From Manis javanica (Eukaryota > Chordata > Mammalia > Pholidota > Manidae): a stretch of 64,000 bases of DNA. The notes beneath the pieces were generated by a model. The model was not told the DNA's origin. It saw only the letters and a program-made list of their open reading frames with translations, and did not search any database. How positions within the stretch are numbered: position 1 is the first letter of the stretch; each line of letters opens with the position of its first letter. Below, one piece after another: positions 11,865 to 22,600 of this stretch. The stretch lies in assembly GCF_040802235.1 (NCBI RefSeq), contig NC_133161.1, positions 144,079,121-144,143,120 of the forward strand, in the 5' to 3' direction. Made by a program: the position numbers and the translations under genes.

Positions 11865-11989
11865 CACAATTTCTACGGTGACCACAACTTCCAGGAGAAA
11901 AATCAGGGCCTGTGGTGTGACAACTGTGAGTCCATGTAGGGGCTCATGGGTTAGGCTGTTTGAACTCAGTACTGTTTCAAAAAATTCTG

Positions 11990-12405
11990 AGATAGATGGC
12001 CATTCATTCACTCAGCCATTCCCTCATTCATTAAGCACCTGCTGTGTGCTGGCTGTGTGCTAGCAGCCACTCTGTGCTCTTCTCCCCCTGCCCCTGGGAT
12101 TCCTCAAACTCGCATGTATCCCTTCATGCTCTCATCACAGAGGAACACGACAGAAATCAGTCCTGTCCTCTTGCCACTTTTAAGTCTAATAGAAGCAAAT
12201 ATTAATCCAATAACCAAGTGCATAAATGTAAGTCACAAATCTCAAATGTAACGTTGATGTGGTTTTTTAAAATTACAAACATCAAGTGTTAATTAGGATA
12301 ATTGCTGTGAAGGGGAGCTGTATACCTGGTGCTGTAAAGTGTTGTGACAGAAAGACAAATCTACTCAGAGAGCGGGAAAGGTTTTCCAGAAGTAATAAGA
12401 ATGGA
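11990..12405 (-). repeat. LINE2 3' end, antisense, first part of a longer copy
   Basis: The L2 tail is clear in antisense: 'ttcattcactcagcc', 'cattaagcacctgctgtgtg', 'gaacacgacagaaatcagtcc', then 'ataattgctgtgaaggggagc' for the L2 phrase on 'gtgctatgaaggaa'. It points the same way as the block at 12900-13640. The parts of L2 covered are in the right order, so both may belong to one insertion split by about 0.5 kb of other sequence. Confidence 0.65.
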
Positions 12406-12899
12406 GCCAAGAACCACTGGGCACCCAGGGATTCGTGTCTCGCTTTGCTTTGGCCCTTTGGATGTTGACAACCTACTTGAATTCCCACCTTAGATTTTGG
12501 ACCCCACTTCCTGCTTGGCCCCAGGCTTAGACTGATCCGCTGACTTTTCCAACTTCCCACCTGGGCTGAGAAGGTGCTTTTCCTGCCCCTCGCAGGATAG
12601 ATGCTGGCCTTCAGGTAAAGGGCAGCCCGGCAGGCCTTTCAGCCCCAATTCCTCCCTGAGCTCCGCACTTGCAAATCCAAGGACCTGTTTCACATCCTGG
12701 TTTGGGTCAAGACCTCCCAAACCTAACCCCTCCACATCACACTCCTCATGGGCCTCCCTGCCCACCGGCCAAACCTCCTGCTGTCTTCTCCATATGAGGA
12801 AGTGGCAACTGCATCCCTCCGGTTGCCCTGTCCAGATCCGCAGAATCAGCCTTGACAGTGAGTGATCTGGGAGTTTTGTGCCATCACCCAGGAAGGCAA
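12406..12899. other. Unassigned stretch between two LINE2 parts
   Basis: Mostly unrecognised. At 12800-12860, 'gtggcaactgcatccctccg' followed by 'gttgccctgtccag' resembles sense-strand L2. A small plus-strand L2 scrap may therefore lie against the antisense copy. Confidence 0.4.
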
Positions 12900-13640
12900 A
12901 GGTGAAGGTGTGGGAGAAGACAGGATGCCTTCAGGAAGAAAATTCAGGTGCAGAGTTCGGGGCTGGCGGATGTGGGAAAGGGAAGCTCATGGATCCAGGA
13001 TGGCTCACATGGCCAGGAAAGGGATGCAGTGGGTCAAGGGGTTTAGAGGGAAGATGAGGAGCTGGTTTAAGAAATGTTGAGGTTGAGATGACAGTGGACA
13101 TCCAGGAGGAGGTGACCAATAGCAGCTGGATATACAGATCTAGTTCTCAGCAATGTGATCTGTGTACAAAATGTAGATAACTACAGGTCAGCAGCACACT
13201 GATGGCCTTTAAAATGATGGGTGCATATTAAATCCCCTAGAAAGAGTAGACAGGGAGAAGAGGAAAGCATCAAGGTCAGAGGCCCAGGGAGCACAAACAT
13301 GGAAGGGCAGAAAGAGAAAAAGACGTAAAGACAGAAAAATTGGTGGGAGAAGTTTAAAGAGAACCAGGAGGCAAGGGCGTCTTGGTAACAAAGAGAGGGT
13401 GGCGTTCTCAGAGGGAGGGGGCAGTTAACAGTGGCAAATGCCAGGAGAGTGACAGAAAGATAAGGGCTGAGAAGGGGCCACTGATGTGCAATAGGGAGAT
13501 CATGTGTGGCATTGGCCAGACAAGGTCAAGGGCACACAAGGGCAGAAGGCAGGGTACAGTTGCTGAGGAGATAAGCAAAAAGATGCAGCATGTAAAACTA
13601 TGCTTCCAGAAAGTTGGCTGAGAAAGAGGAGAAGCGGCAG
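12900..13640 (-). repeat. LINE2 ORF2 region, antisense
   Basis: This is the antisense reverse-transcriptase part of LINE2. 'ggacatccaggaggagg' and 'gctggatatacagatc' are followed by 'gtcagcagcacactgatgg', the YADD box (13187-13199, now decoding as C-A-A-D in L2 sense, so inactive). Next come 'agagtagacagggagaagag', 'gttaacagtggcaaatgcc' for 'tcaacagtgtcaaatgctg', and 'aagataagggctgagaag' for 'taagatgaggactgagaa'. It continues the L2 seen at 11990-12405. Confidence 0.75.
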
Positions 13641-14025
13641 CGATGCAAAGGAACCCTGCCGGTCCAGGGCTCTGTTTACCCCACGGGTGACTGGAGAATC
13701 CTGCTCAGGGTAGGAGCCAGCCGGGAGGCTGCGGCGGGCTCTCTGTGGAGAGGGGATGGTTGGAGGAATGCAGTCCTGCATCCTGAGGGAGGAGGGAAGA
13801 GTAGGGACACGCACAGAGCAGATAATAGGCCGTCCAGAGCCCACACCGTGACTACAGGCCAATGACTCCCATCAAGGTTGGATGACAAGATGCATGAAAG
13901 TGACAGGGCACAGGCCACTACAACAGAAACACGTGGACCAGGCCCCACCAGCCAGTGCGGGGTGGAGCGATAGGTCAGTGTTAGAGGCCGCAAGGAGGGA
14001 TTGCCACGGCCACACCAGGTGGGCA
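13641..14025. other. Unassigned stretch
   Basis: No family recognised. It may be a decayed continuation of the preceding LINE2, but I cannot place any landmark. Confidence 0.4.
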
Positions 14026-14110
14026 GATGAAGGGAGGCTTTCTGGAGGAAGTGAAATTTAAAAAGGATGTTGAAGAATTCAAGGCTTGGCTAAGGACCTC
14101 CTGGTCCAGG
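14026..14110 (-). repeat. Short LINE2 piece, antisense
   Basis: 'ggctttctggaggaagtgaa' followed by 'tttaaaaaggatgttgaag' matches the antisense L2 phrase about 'ggcttcctggaggaggtgac' and 'tgaaggatgagtagg'. It is out of order with the L2 upstream, so it is a separate copy. Confidence 0.5.
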
Positions 14111-14204
14111 AAAAAGGCTGGTTTGGAGCCTCTGGGATGTAGGGAAGGTACAGGGAGCCATACCTGTCTTGAAGAGACAGACACACAGACGAACAAATGG
14201 AGGG

Positions 14205-14405
14205 GGCGTCTCAGAGTGGGAAGAGCATGAGCTATAAGGCGAGACACTGAGTTCACACCTGGCTCACCTTACTCACTTTGTGACTTCGGGTACCTTGTTT
14301 AATTTTTCAGTGCCTCCGTTTTCCTCTTCTATAAAATGGAAATGATGAGTCGTGTGAAGTTCTTGGCGCTGTTTTTCAGGCAGTTGCTCAGCGTGTAGTG
14401 CTCAG
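14205..14405 (+). repeat. MIR SINE, near full length
   Basis: The order fits sense MIR from head to tail: 'agtgggaagagcatgagc' (tRNA-like head), 'gagttcacacctggctcacc' (B-box region), 'ctttgtgacttcgggtacc', 'cctccgttttcctcttct' and 'ataaaatggaaatgatgag', then 'gctcagcgtgtagtgctcag' for the tail. Confidence 0.8.
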
Positions 14406-14855
14406 ATAGATTCACATGCCCACAGTCTGTATGTCATGCTGTATAGACAGACAGACAGCTGGAGGCAGGCACCCTGGGCAACATGTATCATCTAGCCTGT
14501 CCCCTATTTTATCAGAAAACGTACATTAGCCACCTTTGCCTCTGAAGCAGGAAAGCAGTGAAATTGCTTGCTAAACTCTCAGGCCTGAAATTTGGGACAG
14601 CCAGGTGGCTGCTGGCCTGTGGGAATGAAGATGATGGCAGGAAGTTGTAAATGCCAAACTGTTACCTTCTCTTCGGGCCTTTGGTTCAAAGAGGCACAGT
14701 AATAAAGGGCTTCGGGTCCCTACAGGAAACACAGGGATTCTGACCCGCCTGTCTTCCTTCCCACCTCCCCTCTGCCCGGTGGCAGAGATGCTAGCATTCT
14801 TTCCAATATGCATTTTCCTCTTCTTCCAAAGCAGTAGAATTTTCCTGGGCTCACA
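14406..14855. other. Unassigned stretch
   Basis: No recognised repeat. A short (gaca)n-like run lies at 14440-14456. Confidence 0.5.
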
Positions 14856-14857
14856 GC

Positions 14858-15270
14858 CACCCAGAGTAAAGCCTTCATAAACCAGCCTCCCTTGCAGCAA
14901 ACTGTGGCTGTGTGTCTAAGTTCTGCACAGTGGCAGGAGTGTTGTCTGGTAGCCTCCAAGAATTTCCTTTAGAACACAGCTGGCTTGCATGTCCTTGACC
15001 CTTTTCTCATCTGCCCGTTTCTCCATGAAGCCACCTGGACACGGCTATGTGGGTGGCCATCTGAACAGTGAAGACAAGGGCAGAAGGGGTGGCAGAAGAG
15101 CAAGTTGGAAGGATCACGGGGTCCTGAGGAGTGTCACAGAGGAGTTTCCAACCCTAACCCTCCCTGATTTTCATGTAAGAGAAAAACAAACTCCTATGTT
15201 ATATAAGCCGCTGTGATTTTGCTTACTTGCGGCTGAATCCAGTCCCAACTGAAGCACAGCCCTTAGGTGC
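14858..15270 (+). repeat. MLT1-type MaLR LTR, decayed
   Basis: 'agcctcccttgcagcaaac' followed by 'tgtggctgtgtgtctaagtt' and 'ctgcacagtggcagg' is the characteristic 5' part of older MLT1 LTRs ('cctcccttgcagctagg', 'gtgactaagttctggcca'). 'agttggaaggatcacggg' and 'gttatataagccgctgtgat' are the matching 3' part. There is no internal retroviral sequence. Confidence 0.65.
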
Positions 15271-15384
15271 TGGGGCTGCAGGGTCTCCGCTTAGCATTCT
15301 TGACTGTTCCTAAATCAAATGAGTGAGTCAGAAAGAGGAACTACAGCTTCTGACCCCCAGTCTTCATCTGGCCAGAAACGTCGC

Positions 15385-15630
15385 TGGAATAACAACAGCA
15401 GCCTGTATGGTGCTGTGTTACTTACCACGTGCATTGTCAAACATGAGCTCATTCCATCTCACAGAAGCACGACAGGGCAGCCATGATGGACATTTCTATG
15501 CACTCCATTTTCAAAGATAAGGAAACTCAAGAGAAGGAGTTTAAATGTTTTGCACACATTGCACAGTTAATAAGGGGCAGAGTCAAGAAACCCTCATCTA
15601 CACCCTACACTCAGAGCCCTTTTCAGAACA
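15385..15630 (-). repeat. MIR SINE, antisense
   Basis: The antisense MIR order is clear: 'gtgttacttaccacgtgc', 'aacatgagctcattccatct', 'tgcactccattttcaaaga', 'taaggaaactcaagagaag', 'ttgcacagttaataagggg' and 'cagagtcaagaaaccc'. Confidence 0.8.
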
Positions 15631-15689
15631 CAGAGGGGCCAGTCTGAGGCTGGCCCAGGGCACAGGGTGGGTGGGGTTGAGAGGCTGCT

Positions 15690-16192
15690 GCTGTTCTGTT
15701 TTGTTTTTAATAGATTTACTATTTTACTTCCTCTAAACAATTTTTTTCCTTCTTTTGTTGTAGAAACAAACCCACGTAACATGAAATCTACCCTCTTGAC
15801 AAATTTTTAAGTGTATAGCACATCATTAACTGTGAGCACCATGTGTACAGCAAGCTCTAGAACCTTTTCAACTTGTAAAACTGAAACTCTATCCCCACTG
15901 GGCAGCAATTCCCCACTTCCACCTTTCCCCAGCCCCTAGCAACCAACATTCTAAGATTTTCCTTTTCTTTTATTAAACTACCATTCTACTTTCTGCTTCT
16001 ATGAGTTTTGACTACTTTAGATATGAAATACATCCTATATATGAAATCACACAGTATTTGTCCTTCTGCAACTGGTTTATTTCACTTAGCATAATGTCCA
16101 CCGTCCCCAAAATTTCATCTCTGCTGTCATCTATGATGAGCTTTTCTTCTTTTTTAAGGCTGAGTAATATTCCCTGTAGCAATAGCTTGACT
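15690..16192 (-). repeat. L1 (L1M-like) 3' UTR, antisense
   Basis: Read on the minus strand this is old L1 3' UTR. 'gaatattactcagcctt', 'attatgctaagtgaaataaa', 'ggttgctaggggctgggg', 'atagagtttcagtttt' and 'acacttaaaaatttgtc' run up to an A-rich end near 15740. The junction at about 16179-16192 meets an inverted short L1 piece. Confidence 0.8.
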
Positions 16193-16282
16193 TGACTATT
16201 CACAAGAGCCAAGATGTGGAAGCAACCTAATGTCCATCGACAGATGAATGGATAAAGAAAATGTGGTGTCTATGTACAATGG
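16193..16282 (+). repeat. Inverted 5' tip of the adjacent L1
   Basis: 'gactattcacaagagccaag', 'atgtggaagcaacctaatg', 'tccatcgacagatgaatgg' and 'aaaatgtggtgtctatg' are L1 3' UTR phrases in plus orientation, opposite to the L1 on the left. In the L1 consensus this piece lies directly 5' of the point where the left piece starts ('gaatattactcagcc'). That is the expected geometry of a 5' inversion made by twin priming during one insertion. Confidence 0.7.
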
Positions 16283-16564
16283 GGAGCTGTTTAACCAAGC
16301 CCGGGTGGCACACGAGACCCCTGAACAGGGCACCTCCCTCACAGGCAAGAGAGAACTTCCAAGGATTCCTGGAGGAGATGCCATCCAGAGGTTTGTCCAG
16401 ATGTTTGGCATTTACAGTAAGGCTCCTACCTGGATATTGCTGGGGAACCCACCTGGTGAGTAGGTTATGGAATGAGAGTGAGTCTACCATTTGCAATGAA
16501 AAGCAGAAAGCCACATGTGCCATTGAAGAGGTCAAGATGAAGTTTAAAGCAATCTAACCGAGCC
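16283..16564. other. Unassigned flank of the inverted L1
   Basis: No repeat recognised. A frame crosses from the L1 tip through here (16261-16557) and shows no domain. The first part of that frame is L1 3' UTR, which argues against a real protein. Confidence 0.5.
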
Positions 16565-17330
16565 AGTGTTTTTTGTCCACTATGTGCTAGGTAGGCTCTG
16601 TGCCAGGCACTAAGAACATGGAGGTGAAAGGATATCAGAGTTCCTGCCTCCCTCCAAAGAGCCAGTGGGCTGACTCCCAGGCAACTCTGAAGCCAGGCGT
16701 TATGTGGGCATGTGGAGACAGGTCCAGGGTAATAGATGTAAGAGATGGAAAGGCAAGGCCTGGGCAGGATTCAAAGGAGTATAAGACAAGCTACCAAGTA
16801 AAGCACAAGCCCCAAAACACAAGGTGGCCCATGCCAAATGCCCAGGGACATTGCATTTTGTGTCAGAGATGGTGCATTCCCTCAGGGTGCCAGAAGTGGG
16901 GGCTTCAGTGGTCAAGGAGGGCTTCATGGAGGAGGTGAGACTTGAACTGGGACTTACAGAATGAGTAGGATTTGGATAGGCAGAGAAGGCAGAGAAGAGG
17001 ACTGAGCACTGTTAGGAGTAAGGGCCGAAATGTATGGGATGGTGGTGGGCAAGGGGTGAATGGTTCATTTGGCCTGAGCCAAGGGTTCAGGCTAAGGAGT
17101 TAGTATTGGGGGCAACTGGCAGTATCACTTTGGGCTTGAACACCAGGCTAAGGAGCTTCGACCTGACTTCCTAGGTTGTGGGGAGCCATTGGAAATGGGC
17201 TTTGTGCACAGGGCACAGGAGGGACATGATCGGGGACGTGATCAGAGGCCCCAGGCAGGGAGTGGAGCTGACTGACAAGGGGATAGTGAGGTGACAGTCT
17301 AGGATGGTGGGTATGTGGACAGGTTCTCAT
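16565..17330 (-). repeat. LINE2 3' half, antisense, about 0.77 kb
   Basis: Antisense L2 from its tail inward: 'ctatgtgctaggtaggctct', 'gtgccaggcactaagaac', 'ggagggcttcatggaggagg', 'tgagacttgaactgggactt', 'gaatgagtaggatttgg', 'ggagccattggaaatggg' and 'aggagggacatgatcgggg'. The order matches the consensus throughout. Confidence 0.8.
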
Positions 17331-20225
17331 GTGGCAGCAGGGCTGGGTGTGAAAGAGGGCAGGAAGGAGGAGCCCATAGGGCTTGGGGTGTCTCTATGAA
17401 AGGATGCCATCCCTGGCCAGGTGGCTTCCGGAGAAGACCCAGCCTTTGCAGGGGAGAGCAGCCCTAAGCCTGGCAGATGGCAGCTCCCACCCAGTGGTGA
17501 CCCCAGCTCTCCTCTGGGACATCATTCCTCAGCGAGCAGACACCCAGGGGCTCCTGCAGGAGAGGCTGAGGCCACCTGGGCTTCCACTCCATCACGAGGG
17601 GGCCCAGCAGACCTCACAGGCCTAGGCACGAGAGGTCAGGAAGGAGGGGAGCTCCTGAGGGGGGCAGGGAGACATGCCAACCTCTCTCTTTAAGGAACAG
17701 TCACCCAGTTGCTCCTGGCTCCCCACCAGACTCCTATCCCCCCCGGCTCAGCTCAGCGAAGTCCAAGTTCCAGTCATGGGAGGTCAAGATGTAAACAGCC
17801 CCAGAGGCGCTGCCACGAGTAGGGGTCCATCCATCTCTGCCAGGAGTCAGTGTGGCAGCACTAAGGAGGGGCTGCCCCCCGTAATTGATGGCACTTCCAG
17901 AGGGTATTAACTACGGCGAACTTGGTCTCTTTGGGCTGATCTATGATCCAGGAACAGTTTTAAAGTATGTAGCTTTCTGGGGCTGGATTATCAAAAAGAG
18001 TTAAAATTGAAGTAGTCACTCAAAGTGCTGCCATCTGTCCCCGCCTGCCTGCGGGGGCTTCTCCAGGGGCACAGGAAGGTGGGTATCGCGCCCTGATCCC
18101 CTCCAGTCCATGCTATTCACGGAAACTTCAGGCATGCTCCTGCTGCCCTCCCGGACGCTCCCAGACACGTCAGCTCATAAACTGCCCAAAGCAGGTAAGG
18201 GTGGGGCTTTGGTGGGGGAGGTGCGTCCTCAAGCCCGGTCCTCACAGGGCAAGTCCTCATCATAGCGTCACAGAAGTTTCCCTCCTGACAAAACAGCACC
18301 AGTAATAGTGCTGCTAACTAGCTTTTGCTGAGAACCTGGTGTGTGTCCTTACATGGCCAAGGTCACAACTGGGAAGATTCAGCCAGAGTCAGGAGATTGG
18401 CTCTGGAGCCTGGAGCCTTAGACACTGTACTGACTACCGCAGGTGGGGGGCCCTGGAGGACACACATGGGTGTGCACACGTGCACTCACAGGTGCATACA
18501 TGCACATACATGCTCCTCTCTCCTTCCAGCCACATCGAGGGCCCTCTGAGCCTCCCCCCACCCGTGCCCAGGCTCCATTCCTGCCCTCAGGACTCACTGC
18601 CCTGCCCCCTCTCACCTGGCTCCCTCCATTGCGCTTCCCTTCCTGGAACAGACTCTGTCACGTTTGCATTTATTTAATGGTTCCCTTTCCTGCTGGGCTG
18701 TCAACTCCAAGGGGTCAAGGAGAGTCGGCCAACTGGCTCCTGGAGTGACATGGGTGGCACTGGGGCAGCTCAGCTGCCGAGTCCTGCTCCCTTGCCCAGC
18801 CTCTGCTGCCTCAGCCACAAGTGAGGTGGATAGTGGGGCATCCGGAGCAGCTAGTGGCCCATGGGCTCTGAGGAGGCCCTGGGCCCGGGGTGGTCTGCAT
18901 CCTCCTCAGACACTAAGCCCGGGCGCCTAGAGCTGGCTGGCCTCTCCGCCTTCCTCTGCCCTCCCACCCACGGGAGCCCTCCATTAGAGGCAGGAAACCT
19001 GAATCGGGGAGCAGCCACTGGCTGCTGGCCCTGTCACCAGGAGTGACTGTGACGTGGGCCTGGGAAGGCTGGGGCTGGGGGCGGGGGGTTGTGGCTCAGG
19101 CTTGGCCATCACCAAGTTGTGCAGATCAAGGAACCGACAGGCTGGAAGGGGCCCCCAGAGGCATTTTTGCCCCTGTTCCTGGCTTGGAGCAGGACAAGCC
19201 ACACAAGTTCCTAACATAGGCTGTGCCCTGGGGTGGGGATGCGGGCAGCTCTAACCTTTGCACAGTCTCTACCACTCCCCAAATTGCAGTAATAATACAC
19301 ATTCTCTGGTGAGGGCAATTGACATTTCTCAATCTTATGTAAAGCATGTGAATAAGAGCGTTTCTAAAAAAAAAAAATCTATTTTTGTCGATTTATAACA
19401 AACAATCTCTGTAAAAACAGTGCACGCTGCCCGTGATGCATGTGCAGCTCTGAGACAAGTGGTCCAGCCCTCCCCATCCCCACGCAGCTGAACGAGGTGG
19501 CCTTGCCCGCAAAGCCCCTCCCATAGAGACCCTGGCCAGGAGCTCAGGGACCCCCCCTGTCCTCGAGGGGAAAGGGCAGCTCAGGTGGGCAGCAGGGCTC
19601 TCTCTCGCTTGCCTGTGCTGGGAGCTGCCTCTCTGGGTGTCTGGGGCCCAGGGCACCCCAGGCTGCCTGCATCATGACCCAAAGCCCACTCTGGGAGTCA
19701 TTCATTACCCACCTCCCCGTCATGCCATGATCTAGAGCGTCTGTTAGGCAAGTGTCCTGGGCACGGTTACCCCGCCCTACCATGCTCCGCAGGGGACAGT
19801 GGTCCAAGGAGCGTTTGATGGCAGTGTATCCCTCCATCTCTCTTCCCATTCATTCCACCGTTCCTCCGAGTCCCTTTCTCTGCCTGCAGCACTCCGCCTT
19901 CTCTCCCACTCCTTCCTGGCTCTAGCTTCTGCCTGTCCCTGCTTTGCTCCCTTTTCTACCTGTCTATTCCTGGTCTTCCGTTTACCGCCCGCTCCAAGCC
20001 CCTCCTCCTATCTCCCTGTCTGATTTGGTCCAGAGATGACTATTTGGTCCAGATAATGAAGGGGGTCAGAAAAAAACATGAGCTTTTGATTGGAAACATT
20101 TGTTTTCAACTGATTTTCAAAGTAAAACTTATAAAAACATTGCCAAAAAAAAAAAAATGCAGAGCAGCTTGAAAGCAAATTAGAAATGCTTAAAAAGAGG
20201 GAGGGGACACCAAATTGAAAAATTC
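17331..20225. other. Large unassigned GC-rich stretch
   Basis: No gene or firm repeat in about 2.9 kb. 18305-18365 may hold a MIR scrap. 18460-18515 is a degenerate CA/TG-rich run ('acacatgggtgtgcacacg'). 19056-19088 holds five G-runs. 19365-19376 and 20146-20157 are poly-A runs. 19810-20020 is strongly pyrimidine-rich on the plus strand. 17900-18010 and 19290-19440 are AT-richer islands that might be conserved, but I see no specific signal. Confidence 0.5.
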
Positions 20226-20227
20226 CA

Positions 20228-20870
20228 GATCTTTTTCCTTAATAGTTTCTTTTATAGTTTTGCTTTTTGTATGATTAAAAAATGCACATTATGGAAAAAT
20301 ACAGACAAGCAGAAAGAACATAAAGAACAAGTATAAGCCCACCCATCAGATACAATCACTGAGTGTGTCTTTGTGTATAAACTTTTGGATTCCTTTCTCT
20401 ATGTGTGTGGTGGGGGGAGGGGTGGCATTTAACTAATTCCCAAAGAAAGTTCCAGAACTTCAGTCCTTTGTGCTATAAAACAAGAACATTAAACCTGGTC
20501 AAAGTTTGAAAAGTATTACATATTCTATTTTCTTCTTGGAACTTTGTATTCATTATAATGAATATTCATTGTAAGTATTCATCATAAATGAATTTAAAGC
20601 TCTGGAGAGACCCACAGTTAAGAAACCTGTTTAACTTTGTTGTTCTTTTTCATCTGACAACTATTAATACCCATACTGCCAATTCTGAGAAAACTGTTTG
20701 CCAAATACTAAGAGATAAATATCTGTATATCTACAGATTTGTTTACAAAAATAGAATCTTATCATATATTCTGTTTTGTCATACTAGCTAAGTTTCCAGC
20801 TAATCTCTGTTATTGGATAGTTAGGTTATTTCTAACCTTTTTACTACCACTTATATTATCTAAACAGTCT
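20228..20870 (-). repeat. L1 (L1M-like) 3' UTR, antisense
   Basis: Antisense L1 3' UTR phrases are present: 'ggaaaaatacagacaagcag', 'aagaacataaagaacaag', 'atacaatcactgagtgtg', 'tacaaaaatagaatcttatc' with 'tattctgttttgtcat' (for 'catactgttttgtaacttgc'), and 'ggatagttaggttatttcta' (for 'ggacatttaggttgtttcca'). The AT content is well above that of the flanks. Confidence 0.65.
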
Positions 20871-21030
20871 AGAGTAGGAAAAATAGGCTGAATGTGATTA
20901 GAAATAAAAACAAAAGGAAGTAACTCAAATTCTAAAAAATAGATAAAAATGTTTAAAAACACATCAAGATTGTCAAACTATCCCCACACTACAGTGCAAG
21001 TTCCAGTCCAGGTACGGAAGAGGACCCATT
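20871..21030. other. Unassigned short AT-rich stretch
   Basis: No landmark that I can place. Confidence 0.4.
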
Positions 21031-21310
21031 TGTTTAACAAATGATCATTGAGTGCTGCTCTGTCCCAGGCTCTACTGGAGGCTCTGGGGAATATAGTCAG
21101 GCGGGCAGATGCCAGGTGCCATCCTGGTGGGAATAACATGCAAGTGGAGGCAAACAGAATAAGTGGTTAACCATGGGAAGCAGAGAAGGGCATGGCAGAG
21201 GGGAGCGGAGAGGGATGGCTGGCGGGGGCAACTTTAAATGGAGTTTTAAGAGAAGGCCTGGCTGCGTCAGGGGGGCAGATACCTCAGAGACAGGAGGGAG
21301 CAGGCCAAGC
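21031..21310 (-). repeat. LINE2 3' end, antisense
   Basis: 'atgatcattgagtgctgct', 'tgtcccaggctctactgg' and 'aggctctggggaatatagtc' stand for the L2 tail and the 'gtgctggggatacagc' phrase. 'gttttaagagaaggcctggc' is the 'gggaaggcctc' region. Confidence 0.65.
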
Positions 21311-22395
21311 AGACATCTAGGGAAGGAGAGGTCCTAGCCGGTGAAGAGCCAGAGCAGAGGCCCCAAGGGGCCAGCACGTCCAGTCGTACCCCTCCAAACA
21401 CTCACCAGGCCCGGGGTCCCTGGGACCCATGACTTGGGGGGCTTGTCTGCATTTACTACTGCCATGGTCACCTCAGGGTGGGAGCTGGGCTTGAACATCC
21501 TATACTGTGGGGCCAGAACAGGGCACATCCCTAGCACCCCAAACTTTCAAGAAATCTGACGAGTCCATTGTTTCAATCAGATTGTTTTGGTATTAACACT
21601 GTTCTAACTAAACTATCCCCTGTTCCTCCCCAGCCCACCACCTCTCCCCACTGAAGGCCAAGGACTCTTATCTCCACGCTGACAACATGCAAAGTGTCTC
21701 ACTCCCTCAACAGCTCCTCTGGCGAGCTCAGCATGGTGGCCACCTCTGCCTGCGGGGCTGTTCCTGCCCATCATGCCAGCTCAGAGCTGGGGTCAGGGAA
21801 GAGGAAAGGGGGTTGGTCAAAGGAGAGCCTACAGGATACCTGGGTGTAAGGAGATCTGCCCAGCAAATCACCCCTGAAGAGGTGTGCGTGAGTGACAGAT
21901 GGGAAGAGGCAGGTGCATCCAGACATGGAGACACCACCGAAAGACTATGGGATGGTAGAGGTGGGACACGGGGGACAGACATACAGATGACGACATAAAG
22001 GGAGGCATAGATGGAAACAAATAGGGTGACTGACCGGCAGGAAAGAGAGACCAGGATGCAGGGAGGGGGAAGAAGACAAGGATGGATGAATGGGCCCCGT
22101 GGCCCGGCCACAGGGGAGACACAGAGGTGGAATGCAGGTGCAGAGGCAGACGGGGACTCACCGGTCCTCACCCCCTCTGGCACAGGGAGGACAGAAGCCT
22201 TCCAGGGAATGGGAGCCACCAGCAGTGCAGAGACCCAAAGCAGGGCGGGGAGCTGGCCCACCACCTGCAGCCTGCACCCGGAGGCCTGAAGACTCCGCAT
22301 TGTGAAGTATCAGCAGGACTCAGGCCGGCTCCCAGGGTCTCCCGCAGATGTCTTTGCGAATGAGAAATCTAAAGAGTTTAGGTATTGGCCTTAGA
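21311..22395. other. Unassigned stretch with purine-rich part
   Basis: 21880-22240 is strongly purine-rich on the plus strand, with recurring 'gacaga', 'acagag' and 'ggggga' pieces, as in a decayed simple repeat. A 190-codon minus frame (21728-22300) is the complement of that purine bias and has no domain. Confidence 0.5.
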
Positions 22396-22397
22396 CA

Positions 22398-22600
22398 AAG
22401 ACAACTCAGTGAGAGTTTGAGCTCTGGAGTCAAATGCCTTCAAGGCTGTGTGACCTCAGGTCAATTTCATCACTTTTCTGAACTTGTTTCCTCCTCTTTA
22501 AAACAGACCTATTAGATGTGCTGTTCAAATGAGATAAAGTACATATGCATTGAGCACAGAGACCAGCCCACCATGTACCTTAGTATCTGTCTGTCACTTA
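22398..22600 (+). repeat. MIR SINE, near full length
   Basis: 'tttgagctctggagtcaaat', 'gctgtgtgacctcaggtcaa', 'ttctgaacttgtttcctcct', 'caaatgagataaagtacat' and 'tgagcacagagaccagccc' follow sense MIR in order. Confidence 0.8.

Noticed and set aside
16261..16557. 98-codon frame after the inverted L1 tip, possible processed pseudogene
   Set aside because: The start lies in L1 3' UTR. The rest matches no protein I recognise and has no poly-A tail or duplication that would mark retroposition.
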